Of a stretch of DNA of 64,000 nucleotides, positions 53,605 through 58,677 are shown piece after piece. This DNA comes from Pisaster brevispinus. Taxonomy: Eukaryota; Echinodermata; Asteroidea; Forcipulatida; Asteriidae. The first letter of the stretch is position 1. Each line of letters starts with the position of its first letter. The stretch covers positions 32,855,272 to 32,919,271 of the forward strand of contig JAMKCF010000001.1 of assembly GCA_023634235.1 (NCBI GenBank), written 5' to 3'. The notes under the pieces are model-generated. The model had not been told where the DNA came from and did not search any database. It was given only the letters and a program-made list of their open reading frames with translations. The translations under genes were made by a program, and so were the position numbers.

Positions 53605-55624
53605 CTGATTGATGGATTTATTTATAGACTGATGGATTGATTGATTGATTCACTGTACCTTCTGCAGCAAAATAGTACCCCCTCTCATCCCTCCATTATA
53701 CCCAGGTGTAAAGTTTATGAAGTGCATTAGCTTCATTAACTGGGTATCACCGGTTAAACATTTTGCTGGCAAGTCCCGAGTCGCAAACATCAAGTCCAAG
53801 TCTGAGCCTTTGAGTAACATGACTCAATATTCGATAACTGAGTCTTCAAAGATGTGCCTCGAGTATGAGTTCTTGTTCATCAGTCATACAACTCATTTAA
53901 TGACATGTTTTCTCCAACTCCAAGGTTTCAGAAAAGTTTGCTAATGACATTTTATAGAAACGGGTAGTGGATTTGGTGGAGGGGTATGATGGATTATTCA
54001 TTTGTGGGATTTATTGTTGTCTTTCCACCAGGAGCCTGAGCCAGCACCTGTAGCCGTCAGACCACCAACCCCTGAACCGGCACCTAAGCCTGCAGATGAA
54101 CCTGACCATGCTAAGAGCAGGGCGCCCCCACCCCCTGAGCCTGAACCCATCAAACCTCAGAAGGAAGCGCCAGCCAAGGCTGCACCTCCACCCGCACCTG
54201 CACCTAGTGAGGTAAGTCTCCGTACCGTCGTCAAGTTCCCTGTGTACCATGGTTGTATTTTTTATTTATTTATTTTTTTAAGAGATATCGCCTAGCATCA
54301 CAAGGCCAGACGGCCACTTCAAGGTGAGGTCTAGACTTACCTGATCTGGGCTGTCAACCCAGATCAACCCAAATCAACTGCCACCAGGGGTACGTTGCCA
54401 GCTACTCCTGGGGCTGAAACAGGGTTACCCCCTTTACAGTCCGTAAGGATGTAGGCATGGGTATCATCCACTAGGAGCCTGGCTGGTAGAGCAGAATGCA
54501 CTACCTTCCCAACCTTTTACGAAGCAATATATGGTTAACATGGCTAAGTGCCTTGCTTAATTGTCATGACCGGGATTCGAACCCACACTCTGACAAAGCT
54601 GCTGACGACACCAGAGCTTGGGTCCGGTAAACTAGACCTCTAGTGCCTAATGCCACAATACATGTGTGATGCTGAATGTTGAACCAATAGTTCAACACCC
54701 TGAATTGTTAAACCACGGAAATAGATTGTGAATTTTTGATTGGTTTGAGAGCCAATCATGTGATGTGCTACAAAGACGTATGTACATGGCTCAGGAGGAC
54801 ATGAGTGATGTACCCCACAGGGTACATTACCTTGATCGTGCCCACTGTTAGTCGTTTCCTTCACCTTGTATAATGTTAGAACTGGGTATGGAAACGGCGG
54901 CTTTACATCCCATCCAAAGGAAGAAGCAATAATGGTTAAGTGTCTTGCTTAGGGACACAAGTGTCACGACCGGCACTCGAACCCACACTCATCAGAAACA
55001 CCAGAGCTTGGGTCCAATATTTTTGTTTTTAGTTAAATACATATATTGTATGCATATTAATACTTTGTTTTAATAGATGTTAAATTTGCATCGGGATAAA
55101 GAATATATTAATTTTGTTTTTTTACCCTACATCGATGTGTGTTAGCACTGTATACTCAGTACTTCCCCGAGTTCTGTGAAAAAAAAAAAAAATAAATAAA
55201 AATTCTTTTCCCCGATGCAAAATTTACATCTATTAAATCGTTGCGGTACCCGCTGCTAAAATATAGGATTCGAACTGCCTCTAGCTACCGGGCAACCTTG
55301 GTGGTCTAGTTGGTAAGACACTGCTCTAGAATTGCAAAGGTTGTGGGTTCGAATCCCACCCGAGTGATATGCCTGTGATTTTTTTTCACAGAACTCGGGG
55401 AAGTACTGAGCATACAGTGCTAACACACATTGGTGTAGGAACCAAAATTAATACTTTGTTTGTTCTTGTTTTCTTCTTTTCTTTTTTCCATTATGAAAAC
55501 AAAGGGAAGTCTGGACTTGTCTGATATGGCCAAAGCGAGAGCTTTAGCAGCCGGCAAGAAGAAGAAGAAAGCTGCCTCCAGCGCCGACTGGAGGACGAAG
55601 TACAACGCTTTCCAGAACTTGTAA
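14314..55624 (+). CDS. NHERF/EBP50-like single-PDZ scaffold with Pro-Glu tail and ERM-binding C-terminus, 11 exons
   Basis: Exons are 14314-14482, 33290-33708, 35957-36106, 37520-37912, 45024-45077, 46592-46639, 47043-47102, 47771-47836, 51838-51915, 54032-54211 and 55505-55624 (TAA). All joins are in frame and give 578 residues. The PDZ domain (about 25-104) has the carboxylate loop GYGF (35-38) and His84 at the start of helix B, which marks a class I domain. Residues 197-539 are rich in Glu and Pro and probably extended or disordered. The last 39 residues end in [12 protein letters not shown], matching the FERM-domain-binding tail of NHERF1/2 (MDWxxKxxxFSNL). The likely role is linking membrane proteins with C-terminal PDZ ligands to ezrin/radixin/moesin and cortical actin (family knowledge). 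Vertebrate NHERF1/2 have two PDZ domains, and no second PDZ is visible here. An in-frame TGA at 14275 supports the start. Confidence 0.93.
15196..15372. repeat. Foldback MITE family A, reference copy
   Basis: 177 bp, starting gggcccaatttcatagagct and ending agctctatgaaatagggccc. The inner arms have attgcttaac, gctaagcagaaatgagcagg and ataccagtcacaaattgtac. Other copies are listed at 19431, 28981, 39583, 40851, 45781, 58515, 60289 and 61768. Confidence 0.9.
15634..16098. repeat. 27-bp minisatellite, about 17 copies
   Basis: The unit cattgtcagattgtttctgg plus agcaaga repeats about 17.2 times, with the fourth unit base alternating between T and C. One unit near 15907-15933 is diverged (taagattgtttcttcagc). 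Because 27 is a multiple of 3, several frames on both strands stay open, which makes false repetitive ORFs. Confidence 0.97.
16315..16511. repeat. MITE-like element, 'aggcaacc' family, copy 2
   Basis: Ends agggccttgtcacactaggc and gccacgtatgacatggccct are an imperfect terminal inverted repeat. Internal words match the copy at 1376. Confidence 0.8.
17464..17746 (+). mobile_element. tRNA-derived SINE with (AAATG)n tail
   Basis: A-box-like ggttggtgtagtggtatctt, B-box-like ggttcaaatcccacc, then a body ending tccttggcttcacaaccaga, and a tail of four to five aaatg units. The first 19 bases are duplicated just upstream (17446-17464). A 3' fragment of the same SINE lies at 23265-23312. Confidence 0.8.
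19081..19430. repeat. Large palindromic element, about 350 bp
   Basis: The left arm (gaaggggcacagcaatttcc, ggaactttgcaaagggtacc, agggcaccacggcaattgc, ttatttcgaggcctgc) is repeated in reverse complement after a short centre at about 19255-19275. A single arm is found at 23083-23245. Confidence 0.88.
19431..19627. repeat. Foldback MITE family A copy
   Basis: Starts gggcccaatttcatagagct and ends atgaaattgggccc. It abuts the palindromic element to its left. Confidence 0.88.
20657..20760. repeat. Fragment of the 'ccagaatgcmcc' dispersed repeat
   Basis: ccccgggatttttcaaagca and gggcattctggacccaaatt match, inverted, the ends of the elements at 29418-29625 and 35295-35575. Confidence 0.55.
20941..21083. 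repeat. Foldback element, 143 bp
   Basis: gggagactttggaacgctag and gtggcagcagactta at the left are mirrored by taagtctgctgccac and cctagcatcccaaaagtctc at the right. Confidence 0.9.
21098..21500. repeat. Tandem duplication, 204-bp unit, 2 copies
   Basis: gccggcacttttgcacgcat begins copy 1 at 21098 and recurs with one change at 21302. Both copies share gtacacatgtagcttg, gggtttgttttggcaactgt and tttgcaagaagtgaaccagt. Confidence 0.92.
22316..22460. repeat. Dispersed 'caaggcc' palindromic element copy, inverted
   Basis: gcatggagttacatggaggc, gcccctggtcttggccttgg and agtgccctttgcaaaatg are the reverse complement of the words seen at 336-480 and 49020-49182. Confidence 0.75.
23083..23245. repeat. 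Half-copy of the palindrome at 19081
   Basis: Reads cttgaaggggcacggcaatt, ggggcactctatgaggaaaa, agggcaccacggcaattgct and gtgggttatttcgaggcc, the left arm only. Confidence 0.85.
24103..24396. repeat. Foldback MITE family B, copy 2
   Basis: Contains ggtaagcaaattttcatgct, aaattaggcagccatcttgg, cagtaagcaccggaaggtta and aatcggccgttaagcagct, in the order seen at 481-752. Confidence 0.88.
24712..24905. repeat. Dispersed 'aatctccctgattg' repeat, copy 2
   Basis: ctctccctgattctgcag, aatctttccgtgttctgatg, acaaatttgaaaatctccct and gcaagatgcaaatgttggca match 7530-7900. Confidence 0.8.
25352..25745 (-). mobile_element. SINE body copy split by an inserted palindromic element
   Basis: The (aataat) tail side at 25352 and ctcagtattttttcctgcga to aagtatgagacc match the SINE at 30305-30727; the match resumes at gatggtttacaaggtgctgt (25666). 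Between them (about 25480-25662) lies a segment bounded by atagacc and ggtctat, absent from the other copy. Confidence 0.75.
26340..26530. repeat. Low-complexity A/T/C homopolymer tract beside a dispersed repeat
   Basis: Long runs of T, A and C (26353-26450), then gattgcagagtagggctttt, which matches the element at 29418-29625. Confidence 0.7.
27691..27808. repeat. Foldback MITE family C, copy 1
   Basis: gggatcgatttcacaaagag and ctttgtgaaatcgacccc form the arms. The inside is built of ctaactttaggactag and ctaggactagtcctaagtta. Confidence 0.9.
27807..27956. repeat. Foldback MITE family C, copy 2 (adjacent)
   Basis: Begins ggggtcgatttcacaaagag exactly where copy 1 ends and closes with tgtgaaatcgacccctg. 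The two copies are arranged head to tail with shared end bases. Confidence 0.9.
28028..28098 (+). mobile_element. tRNA-like SINE head or tRNA pseudogene
   Basis: A-box-like gtggtccagtggttagactg and a good T-arm around gtgggttcgaatcctacc. The acceptor ends do not pair and the anticodon arm is weak, so this is not an intact tRNA gene. Confidence 0.55.
28981..29267. repeat. Foldback MITE family A, compound copy
   Basis: A left-truncated pair: gggcccaatttcatagagct at 28981, restarting with cccaatttcatcgagctgc near 29102 and ending gaatttgggccc. It looks like one copy inserted into, or recombined with, another. Confidence 0.8.
29418..29625. repeat. Dispersed repeat ('gattgcacaatagggc' family)
   Basis: Shares gattgcacaatagggc, gagtagaaaacattc, aggcgttgtttcattttag and gaccagaatgccccacag with 35295-35575. 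Confidence 0.75.
29810..30112. repeat. Foldback MITE family B, copy 3
   Basis: Contains atttcatagcgctgcctaac, tacagtaagcaccggaaggt and cagccgttaagcagctctat in family B order. Confidence 0.85.
30305..30727 (-). mobile_element. Full-length tRNA-derived SINE, about 420 bp, with (ATT)n tail
   Basis: Read on the minus strand it starts with a tRNA(Leu)-like head (gtggccgagtggataagatc then gggttcgagccccggtcgtg). It continues with aagcaagacacttaaccatg, gatgggacgtaaagccgttg and cctgcagtaggcgctataca, and ends in an (att)n tail. Related copies: 35044 (+), 54880 (-) and 25352 (-). Confidence 0.88.
30965..31045 (+). mobile_element. tRNA-like SINE head
   Basis: atggctgagtggtctagtgt with a B-box-like aggttcagttcc 50 bases on, a degenerate tRNA(Leu)-like promoter. 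No body is recognised downstream. Confidence 0.5.
31066..31195. repeat. Foldback element, 130 bp, with gtagct repeats
   Basis: tgtccaaaacggc at the left is mirrored by gccgttttggaca at the right. Inside, ggctacagctac pairs with gtagctgtagctgtagct. Confidence 0.88.
31934..32040 (+). pseudogene. LINE 3'-end relic (reverse transcriptase C-terminus)
   Basis: Translates to [14 protein letters not shown], then a stop and [11 protein letters not shown]. The 'LWNxLP ... FK' pattern is typical of the C-terminal end of CR1/L2-type retrotransposon polyproteins. An internal stop shows it is dead. Confidence 0.5.
32099..32665. repeat. Tandem repeat, about 146-bp unit, 4 copies
   Basis: ttagcccttttcactcggcg starts units at 32238, 32384 and 32531, with a diverged unit from 32099. 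Each has cttgcttaattttaacaagg and tcacttggtgtgaaa, both able to form hairpins. Confidence 0.93.
33290..33708 (+). CDS. NHERF-like exon 2 (second half of PDZ and acidic linker)
   Basis: Acceptor cacag and donor gtgagg. Begins [20 protein letters not shown] (57-76), continues through [10 protein letters not shown] (82-91) to LLVVD (100-104), and finishes the PDZ close to NHERF1 PDZ1. It then reads an acidic linker ending PNAMPEVAQ at residue 196. Codons here are GC-rich relative to the surroundings. Confidence 0.96.
34837..34987. repeat. Foldback MITE family D, copy 3
   Basis: gatttcaaaaagagataaag and tgctttgtgaaagctagcc are the ends. The interior tgtgatgtcacaatacaaat is the inverted-orientation family core. 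Confidence 0.8.
35044..35700 (+). mobile_element. tRNA-derived SINE interrupted by another repeat
   Basis: The head ggactcaagctctggtgttt to aagcaagacacttaaccatt and gatgggacgtaaagccgttg runs to about 35290. The SINE body resumes at gttggctgcagattgtgcca (about 35577). The intervening 35295-35575 is the 'gattgcacattagggc' repeat. Confidence 0.78.
35743..35840. repeat. Inverted copy of the 'caaggcc' element
   Basis: atgccccttgaaaagttttt, agtgctctttgcaaagtgta and ttgccctctcaaagg are the reverse complement of the left part of 38285-38415. Confidence 0.7.
35957..36106 (+). CDS. NHERF-like exon 3 (acidic tail)
   Basis: Acceptor ttgaag and donor gtaaga; 50 codons, phase 0 at both ends. Reads [20 protein letters not shown] and ends in [13 protein letters not shown], a possible phosphorylation-rich stretch (inference). 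Support is frame continuity, composition and flanking splice signals. Confidence 0.85.
36107..37519. other. Intron 3 of the NHERF-like gene (1.4 kb)
   Basis: Just after exon 3 it has agaaccaag repeats, and at 36265-36380 a degenerate ~45-bp unit (cagggtcatggccatgcgat) in three copies. The rest, including 36400-37000, holds nothing I recognise. Confidence 0.7.
37520..37912 (+). CDS. NHERF-like exon 4 (large Glu-Pro exon)
   Basis: Acceptor taacccag; 131 codons in phase 0, donor gtaggt after GAT. An 18-bp repeat runs five times at 37625-37714, encoding V-(D/A)-P-E-P-I units. An internal in-frame donor (GAG|gtaact) at 37726/37727 could shorten the exon by 62 codons. Reading through the end donor would reach a stop at about 37988-37990, giving an isoform without the ERM tail. 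Confidence 0.85.
37625..37714 (+). repeat. 18-bp coding minisatellite in exon 4, 5 units
   Basis: Units alternate gttgacccagaacccatt and gttgccccggaacccatt, encoding VDPEPI and VAPEPI. The length is a multiple of 3, so copy-number change keeps frame. Confidence 0.93.
38285..38415. repeat. Dispersed 'caaggcc' element copy
   Basis: gggccattttcattttgcaa, agggcacttctattggaaaa and gaaggggcaccaaggc match 336-480 in order. Confidence 0.78.
39583..39777. repeat. Foldback MITE family A copy
   Basis: agtttcatagagctgcttaa to cagctctatgaaattgg, with the family core gactggtatcctgctcattt. Confidence 0.87.
40851..41047. repeat. Foldback MITE family A, diverged copy
   Basis: Starts ggtccaacttcaaaaagctg and ends gctttatgaaattaggccc. 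The interior has cagctggtagcctgtttctg. Confidence 0.75.
41710..41880. repeat. Foldback element, 171 bp
   Basis: aaggccgagtcacactgc, gcgataacg, and gacgcaaagagaacgcattc plus tattggttga at the left are mirrored by tcaaccaata, gaatgcgttctctttgcgtc, cgttatcgctgcagtg and gggcctt at the right. The loop is about 30 bases. Confidence 0.92.
43363..44395. repeat. Tandem array of an ~87-bp unit, about 12 copies
   Basis: Each unit carries aacatttcaaggggcacc, aaggcaatgaccaggggcat, ggaggcaattgcctc and gaagtatcaggcctgaaact. The central gaggcaattgcctc is a perfect 14-base palindrome in most units. Two units have a variant centre, gaggcaatttgttgcctc. The unit is near 29 codons, so long open frames run through both strands. 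Confidence 0.95.
45024..45077 (+). CDS. NHERF-like exon 5 (18-codon Glu-Pro cassette)
   Basis: Acceptor ccgtgtag and donor gtaggt, phase 0-0. Reads [18 protein letters not shown]. First of five short cassettes that all start with a Glu codon and end Glu-Pro or Met-Pro in CCG directly before the donor. Confidence 0.82.
45781..45868. repeat. Right half of foldback MITE family A
   Basis: tttgtgactggtatcctgct to ttctgcttaagcagctc and ttgagccct. The left arm is missing. Confidence 0.82.
46079..46241. repeat. Foldback MITE family C, copy 3
   Basis: Ends tcgatttcacgaaacg and ggtgaaatcgac; interior taactagtcctaacttagga and attaatcctaagttagga. Confidence 0.85.
46592..46639 (+). CDS. NHERF-like exon 6 (16-codon Glu-Pro cassette)
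   Basis: Acceptor attttgtag and donor gtaagaagtc, phase 0-0. Reads [16 protein letters not shown]. The first ten donor-side intron bases match those of exon 7, so the duplicated unit probably included splice sites. Confidence 0.83.
46640..47770. other. Introns 6 and 7 of the NHERF-like gene
   Basis: Intron 6 (46640-47042) and intron 7 (47103-47770) surround exon 7. Both start gtaagaagtc. A 17-base word (tttagaaagcaactcat) is tandemly repeated at about 46854-46888. No mobile element is seen. Confidence 0.7.
47043..47102 (+). CDS. NHERF-like exon 7 (20-codon Glu-Pro cassette)
   Basis: Acceptor attctgtag and donor gtaagaagtc, phase 0-0. Reads [20 protein letters not shown] and is nearly identical in layout to exon 6, only 403 bp downstream. 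Confidence 0.84.
47771..47836 (+). CDS. NHERF-like exon 8 (22-codon Glu-Pro cassette)
   Basis: Acceptor ctctttag and donor gtaagg, phase 0-0. Starts [14 protein letters not shown] and ends VEVAPEP. It keeps the V-V core of exons 6 and 7. Confidence 0.84.
48100..48480. mobile_element. Compound inverted SINE-like element with two outward tRNA-like heads
   Basis: On the plus strand, gctaggtagctcagttgg (A-box-like) and cacaggttcaagttc (B-box-like) occupy 48408-48475. The mirror A-box, ccaactgagctatctagccc, is at 48142-48161. The block between holds four alternating copies of agatagggagactgccaaca and its complement. Confidence 0.75.
49020..49182. repeat. Dispersed 'caaggcc' element copy
   Basis: gctatttttattttgcaaac, aaagtctatggggaactttt, aaggggcaccaaggcc, and the self-complementary ggccatggcc before tccaggcc. 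Confidence 0.8.
51255..51605. repeat. Second array of the ~87-bp unit, 4 copies
   Basis: Same unit as 43363-44395 (catttcaaggggcaccaagg, ggaggcaattgcctctgttg, gaagtatcaggcctg). It ends about 230 bases before exon 9. Confidence 0.93.
51838..51915 (+). CDS. NHERF-like exon 9 (26-codon Glu-Pro cassette)
   Basis: Acceptor ttccctag and donor gtaagg, phase 0-0. Starts [18 protein letters not shown] and repeats the EREPTPEP motif of exon 5. Confidence 0.84.
52670..52965. repeat. Tandem duplication, about 150-bp unit, 2 copies
   Basis: gacactctggccagt, gggctggcatgcttt, tagccaaatggtaac and tgattttgaaaatgcaaagg occur in both halves, the second starting near 52820. Confidence 0.9.
53266..53370 (+). 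pseudogene. LINE 3'-end remnant (reverse transcriptase C-terminus, L2/CR1-like)
   Basis: Translates [20 protein letters not shown] then [10 protein letters not shown] up to TGA. This is the conserved 'LWNxLPxxI...FKxxLKTxLF' end of L2/CR1-type non-LTR retrotransposons, here 5'-truncated. gcgccttataaatcatctga follows, leading into the simple-repeat tail typical of such elements. Confidence 0.78.
53395..53655 (+). repeat. (TGAT)n/(TGGT)n microsatellite, LINE tail
   Basis: Alternating blocks of tgat, tggt, tcgg and tcga units over about 260 bases directly after the LINE end. Confidence 0.95.
54032..54211 (+). CDS. NHERF-like exon 10 (Pro-rich)
   Basis: Acceptor ttccaccag and consensus donor gtaagt; 60 codons, phase 0-0. 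Begins [18 protein letters not shown], then turns Pro-Ala-Lys rich with a PPPPEPEP run. Such runs could bind SH3, WW or EVH1 domains (inference). Confidence 0.87.
54290..54640 (-). mobile_element. tRNA-derived SINE, minus-strand copy
   Basis: Reverse complement of the SINE at 10376-10698: agatatcgcctagcatcac, gccagctactcctggggctg and gaccgggattcgaacccaca mark the tail, body and B box. Confidence 0.8.
54880..55017 (-). mobile_element. Truncated tRNA-derived SINE
   Basis: tacatcccatccaaaggaag, ggttaagtgtcttgctt, ggacacaagtgtcacgaccg and aacaccagagcttgggtcca are the head half of the SINE at 30305-30727. Confidence 0.8.
55072..55438. mobile_element. tRNA-headed SINE with nested inverted flanks
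   Basis: Plus-strand head accttggtggtctagttggt and gtgggttcgaatcccacc at about 55295-55366, then tttcacagaactcggggaag to gtgctaacacac (about 55386-55430). The latter is inverted at 55138-55182. A second pair, atagatgttaaatttgcatc and gatgcaaaatttacatctat, lies at 55074 and 55215. Confidence 0.8.
55505..55624 (+). CDS. NHERF-like exon 11 (ERM-binding C-terminus and stop)
   Basis: Acceptor acaaag after a pyrimidine-rich tract; 39 codons plus TAA. Reads [17 protein letters not shown], a lysine run, then [12 protein letters not shown]. Trp568, Phe575 and Leu578 align with the residues of the NHERF1 tail that contact the FERM F3 lobe. The penultimate segment [11 protein letters not shown] also resembles the NHERF1 'MAKERA' helix. 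Confidence 0.94.
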   Translation, partial: GSLDLSDMAKARALAAGKKKKKAASSADWRTKYNAFQNL

Positions 55625-55910
55625 GACTTAGCGACCGTTTAGTCTCATTTCTGTTTGTAGTTTTATTTTAAAAGAAGCCTCCGTGACCCTGTCTTGCTTT
55701 AAAAAAAATAAGTCAGTTGTACTCCCAAAGTTGATTGTTTTTAAAAGTCTGCACACCGACAATTCATGACTTATTATTGTTATTTCTGGTTTATTAAAAC
55801 AATTGATTTGTAGCCCAGGGGCTAAATTGAAAACCATCACAATGTACATTAAATCACTTCTTTAAAAAATAGTTACGGATTTACACGTGAAACAAAAATT
55901 GCATCCAGAA

Positions 55911-55916
55911 AATAAA
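55911..55916 (+). promoter_or_regulatory. Candidate polyadenylation signal (AATAAA) of the NHERF-like gene
   Basis: First AATAAA after the stop codon, about 290 bases into the putative 3' UTR. Further AATAAA words occur downstream, for example near 58718, so the true 3' end cannot be fixed from sequence. Confidence 0.3.
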
Positions 55917-58514
55917 AAACATGGCGCACATTTTTAAAGAGAGAAATTTATACTTGGTTCAAAATACTGACAAAGTAAGGTATGTTTTGCACTAAATTTC
56001 GGAAAGATTGTTACTGTTTCGTTCGGAACTGATCTTGCACACTGCAACCTCTTGGCTTGGGAAACCACTGACGGAACACCGTGGAACTTATTTTGTAAGG
56101 AGTGGGAGGCACGGTCGCTGTTTGATTTTACAAGGTTTTGTGGAAGTCTCACCAATATAGTGAGGAGCTTTATTTTGATTTTTTCCGTAAATTGTACAAG
56201 GTCATCAATAAGAATCAACTCCGCATAATCTTAATACAAAATAAGAATGGAGTTGTTGAGATTCTGTTTAGTAAGAATCTGGGAGTTATTTCGTTTAAGG
56301 AAAGAAAGATCGTTTGATCAAATTTTATTTGGTCATTGGTTCTTCACAGCTTGATCAAATTAAGGAGCAAGTTTTGACGTTGGGTTTTCGGGGTACACCA
56401 AAATATATTTCTTGACTTTGGTGTATGGGACAGCTTGTCTTGAATTTGAATTATTTAACGTCTGGGCTAGAACCTAATTTGTTAACCACGTATTACAATA
56501 GAGAAATACTACTGGCATGATATCTGAAGTTATTTTGTCCAACATCTCCAATCTGATGGAGCGGGAATCCTTTGTGACTCACGTTACATCGGGCATGTAG
56601 ATCAGATTAGATCCTCAGATGTGCTATTGAAAATTGAAAAACACGATACAAAGACTTGTCTGGCACTTTCCTGGTTTTTTTTTTTGGGGGGGGTTACAAA
56701 ATGCAGTTGCTTGCCTGTTATAGTACCAATGTTTTAGAAAATCTTTATTCTGCTACCTGTGGTCAGTGTAACGTGAGTCACTGTAGAAAGACCCTGAAGT
56801 TGTCCAACGTAATGTCACATTTTGCATGTGACGCGTTGCAAATAGTGGGTTCGATAAACATCTAAAGAAACTCGAGAAAAGAACTTGCCTGTCACAATAT
56901 TTATTATTTTTCTCTGCAAGTAAAATGATTCGGTCTGCCCCATGTCTGGATCTTTGTGAAATGTGGCATACATTTTGTCTGAGCCTGGATTTTTACACAA
57001 GCCATGGGAAGTGTTAAGCATGTTCCATTCAAGAGTTGACATCACTTCTGTATATTCACAGCGAATGCTTTGCATTGAGTTGAGCACAACGTAACTTGAG
57101 CGAATTGTTTGTTTCAAATTTCTGATGTCAAATTTGTTTGAACTCACATAAGCTATGAAACCAGGCGTTACTCACAGAGGTTTCAGTCTTTGAGGCCCCT
57201 TAAAAATATTGCCACATACTTTGATTGTTTTGGGTTTTTTTTTTTAAAGGGAGTACCCTTTGTCATTTGCAATGCTGCGTCAGCAATGATATTCCTCGTC
57301 TTAGTTTATTGACAACGTTCAATGTAGTTACAATGGAGGATACTACATTTGATTCTGAAAAAGATTAGACCTTGTGGACAAGTCGTTAAATATTGTCGCA
57401 GTGCCTGCTCTCCACCACTGCCGCGATATTGCTGGCTCCTGATTACTGCCCCATGGGCCATAGTCGCGACAGCAGTAGTCACGCGTGGAGCAGTATTCTC
57501 GCGCAGAGCTGTAGTCTCGTGAGAGTATAAGTTGTGAGAGACTTGTTAGCGCTATCACCCAGCAAACATTTAACAACTTGTCAACAAATCCAGAAAAGAT
57601 GAGCAGTAAAAATGACATTGCAATTGATTCCAAATGTCTTGGTTATAATATGTTCACATTTATTTAATAGTTGTGAGGTTTTGCACTTTTTTTGATGTTT
57701 TGTTTGTTGTTTCATTTTCATTCTTTTCCAATTACGAGAAATATTTCCAGTTTATGAAATCTTTACTTTAGGAACAAGTGACAACTGCGATATTTCATAG
57801 TATTCAGCATTCCAAATCAGGATAAATTTCGTATTCAACGATGAAAAGTTTTACACAGTTTTGAAAATAATTTCACAAATGTACAGTTTATTTTAGATTC
57901 GAATGGTGTTACGTATATATGCAAGATTTCAGGATTAGCTTAAATTATAGAATAATGGACGCAAGAATTACCACTGAATATTTTTCTAGCAGTTGTAAAG
58001 TTGTACAAAATCTAAGCAAATGATGAAAAACAGAAGAAGTTTGTTTATGTTTTTTAGAAACTGATATTAGGCACTATGCAAACATTCCACACAATTTTAT
58101 TTTGTTATTGTTGTTGTATTCATTGTTTATTCCAACATTTTTGAGGTGAATGTGTCTTCAATTTCTGGTGAAATCTATCAGAAATTACTTTTCAAGTGAT
58201 ATTTGTAAAATTAACATTCACCATAAGAAAATAGCCAATCAGATGCAACCTTGTTTGAAAGTATTCATTAACAAACCAATCAAGTGGCATCCTTTCAGAA
58301 TGAGCCAATCAAAGTTGTCCTTTAGCATGGCATATTCCATGTTCACATAATCTTTAAAAAGAGAAGCCATTTTGTAAAAGCAATAAATTATGTGTGAAGG
58401 TTTGAGAGAGAATGAAAGTTTTGTGTACTGGTATTCAAAGCAATAATTAAAACCTGTGTCTTCGATTTTAGCAACCACATTGATATCATTAGCTGGTACA
58501 ACTTCAAGAAATGG

Positions 58515-58677
58515 GGGGCCAACAATATTGCTTAAACGAACTTGCTAAGCAAAAGTTAGCATCATGGTACCAGTGAAAAACATCGGCATTACATGTTATT
58601 TTTGGCTGGTAATCTGTTTCTGTGTCTATGCTAAGCAGATATGTCTGCTCGAACAGCCCCCTTATGAAATCGGACCA
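58515..58677. repeat. Foldback MITE family A, diverged copy
   Basis: ggggccaacaatattgctta, catggtaccagtg and ccccttatgaaatcggacc preserve the family order. Confidence 0.65.

Larger units (their letters stand above)
51916..54031. other. Intron 9 of the NHERF-like gene (2.1 kb)
   Basis: Includes a 150-bp tandem duplication (52670-52965), a LINE 3' end (53266-53370) and its long tgat/tggt tail (53395-53655). The interval 51950-52650 shows nothing named. Confidence 0.75.
54212..55504. other. Intron 10 of the NHERF-like gene (1.3 kb)
   Basis: Almost filled by SINEs: minus-strand copies at 54290-54640 and 54880-55017, and a tRNA-headed element with inverted flanks at 55072-55438. The final acceptor lies about 66 bases beyond. 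Confidence 0.75.

Noticed and set aside
55298..55366. tRNA gene with a gttcgaatcccacc T arm
   Set aside because: The acceptor and anticodon stems do not pair, and the segment continues into a repeated body with inverted copies, so it is a SINE head.
57343..57633. 96-codon minus-strand frame with SRDYSSAREYCSTRDY repeats
   Set aside because: Reflects a degenerate ~21-base tagtcncgcg repeat at about 57461-57535; no homology seen.
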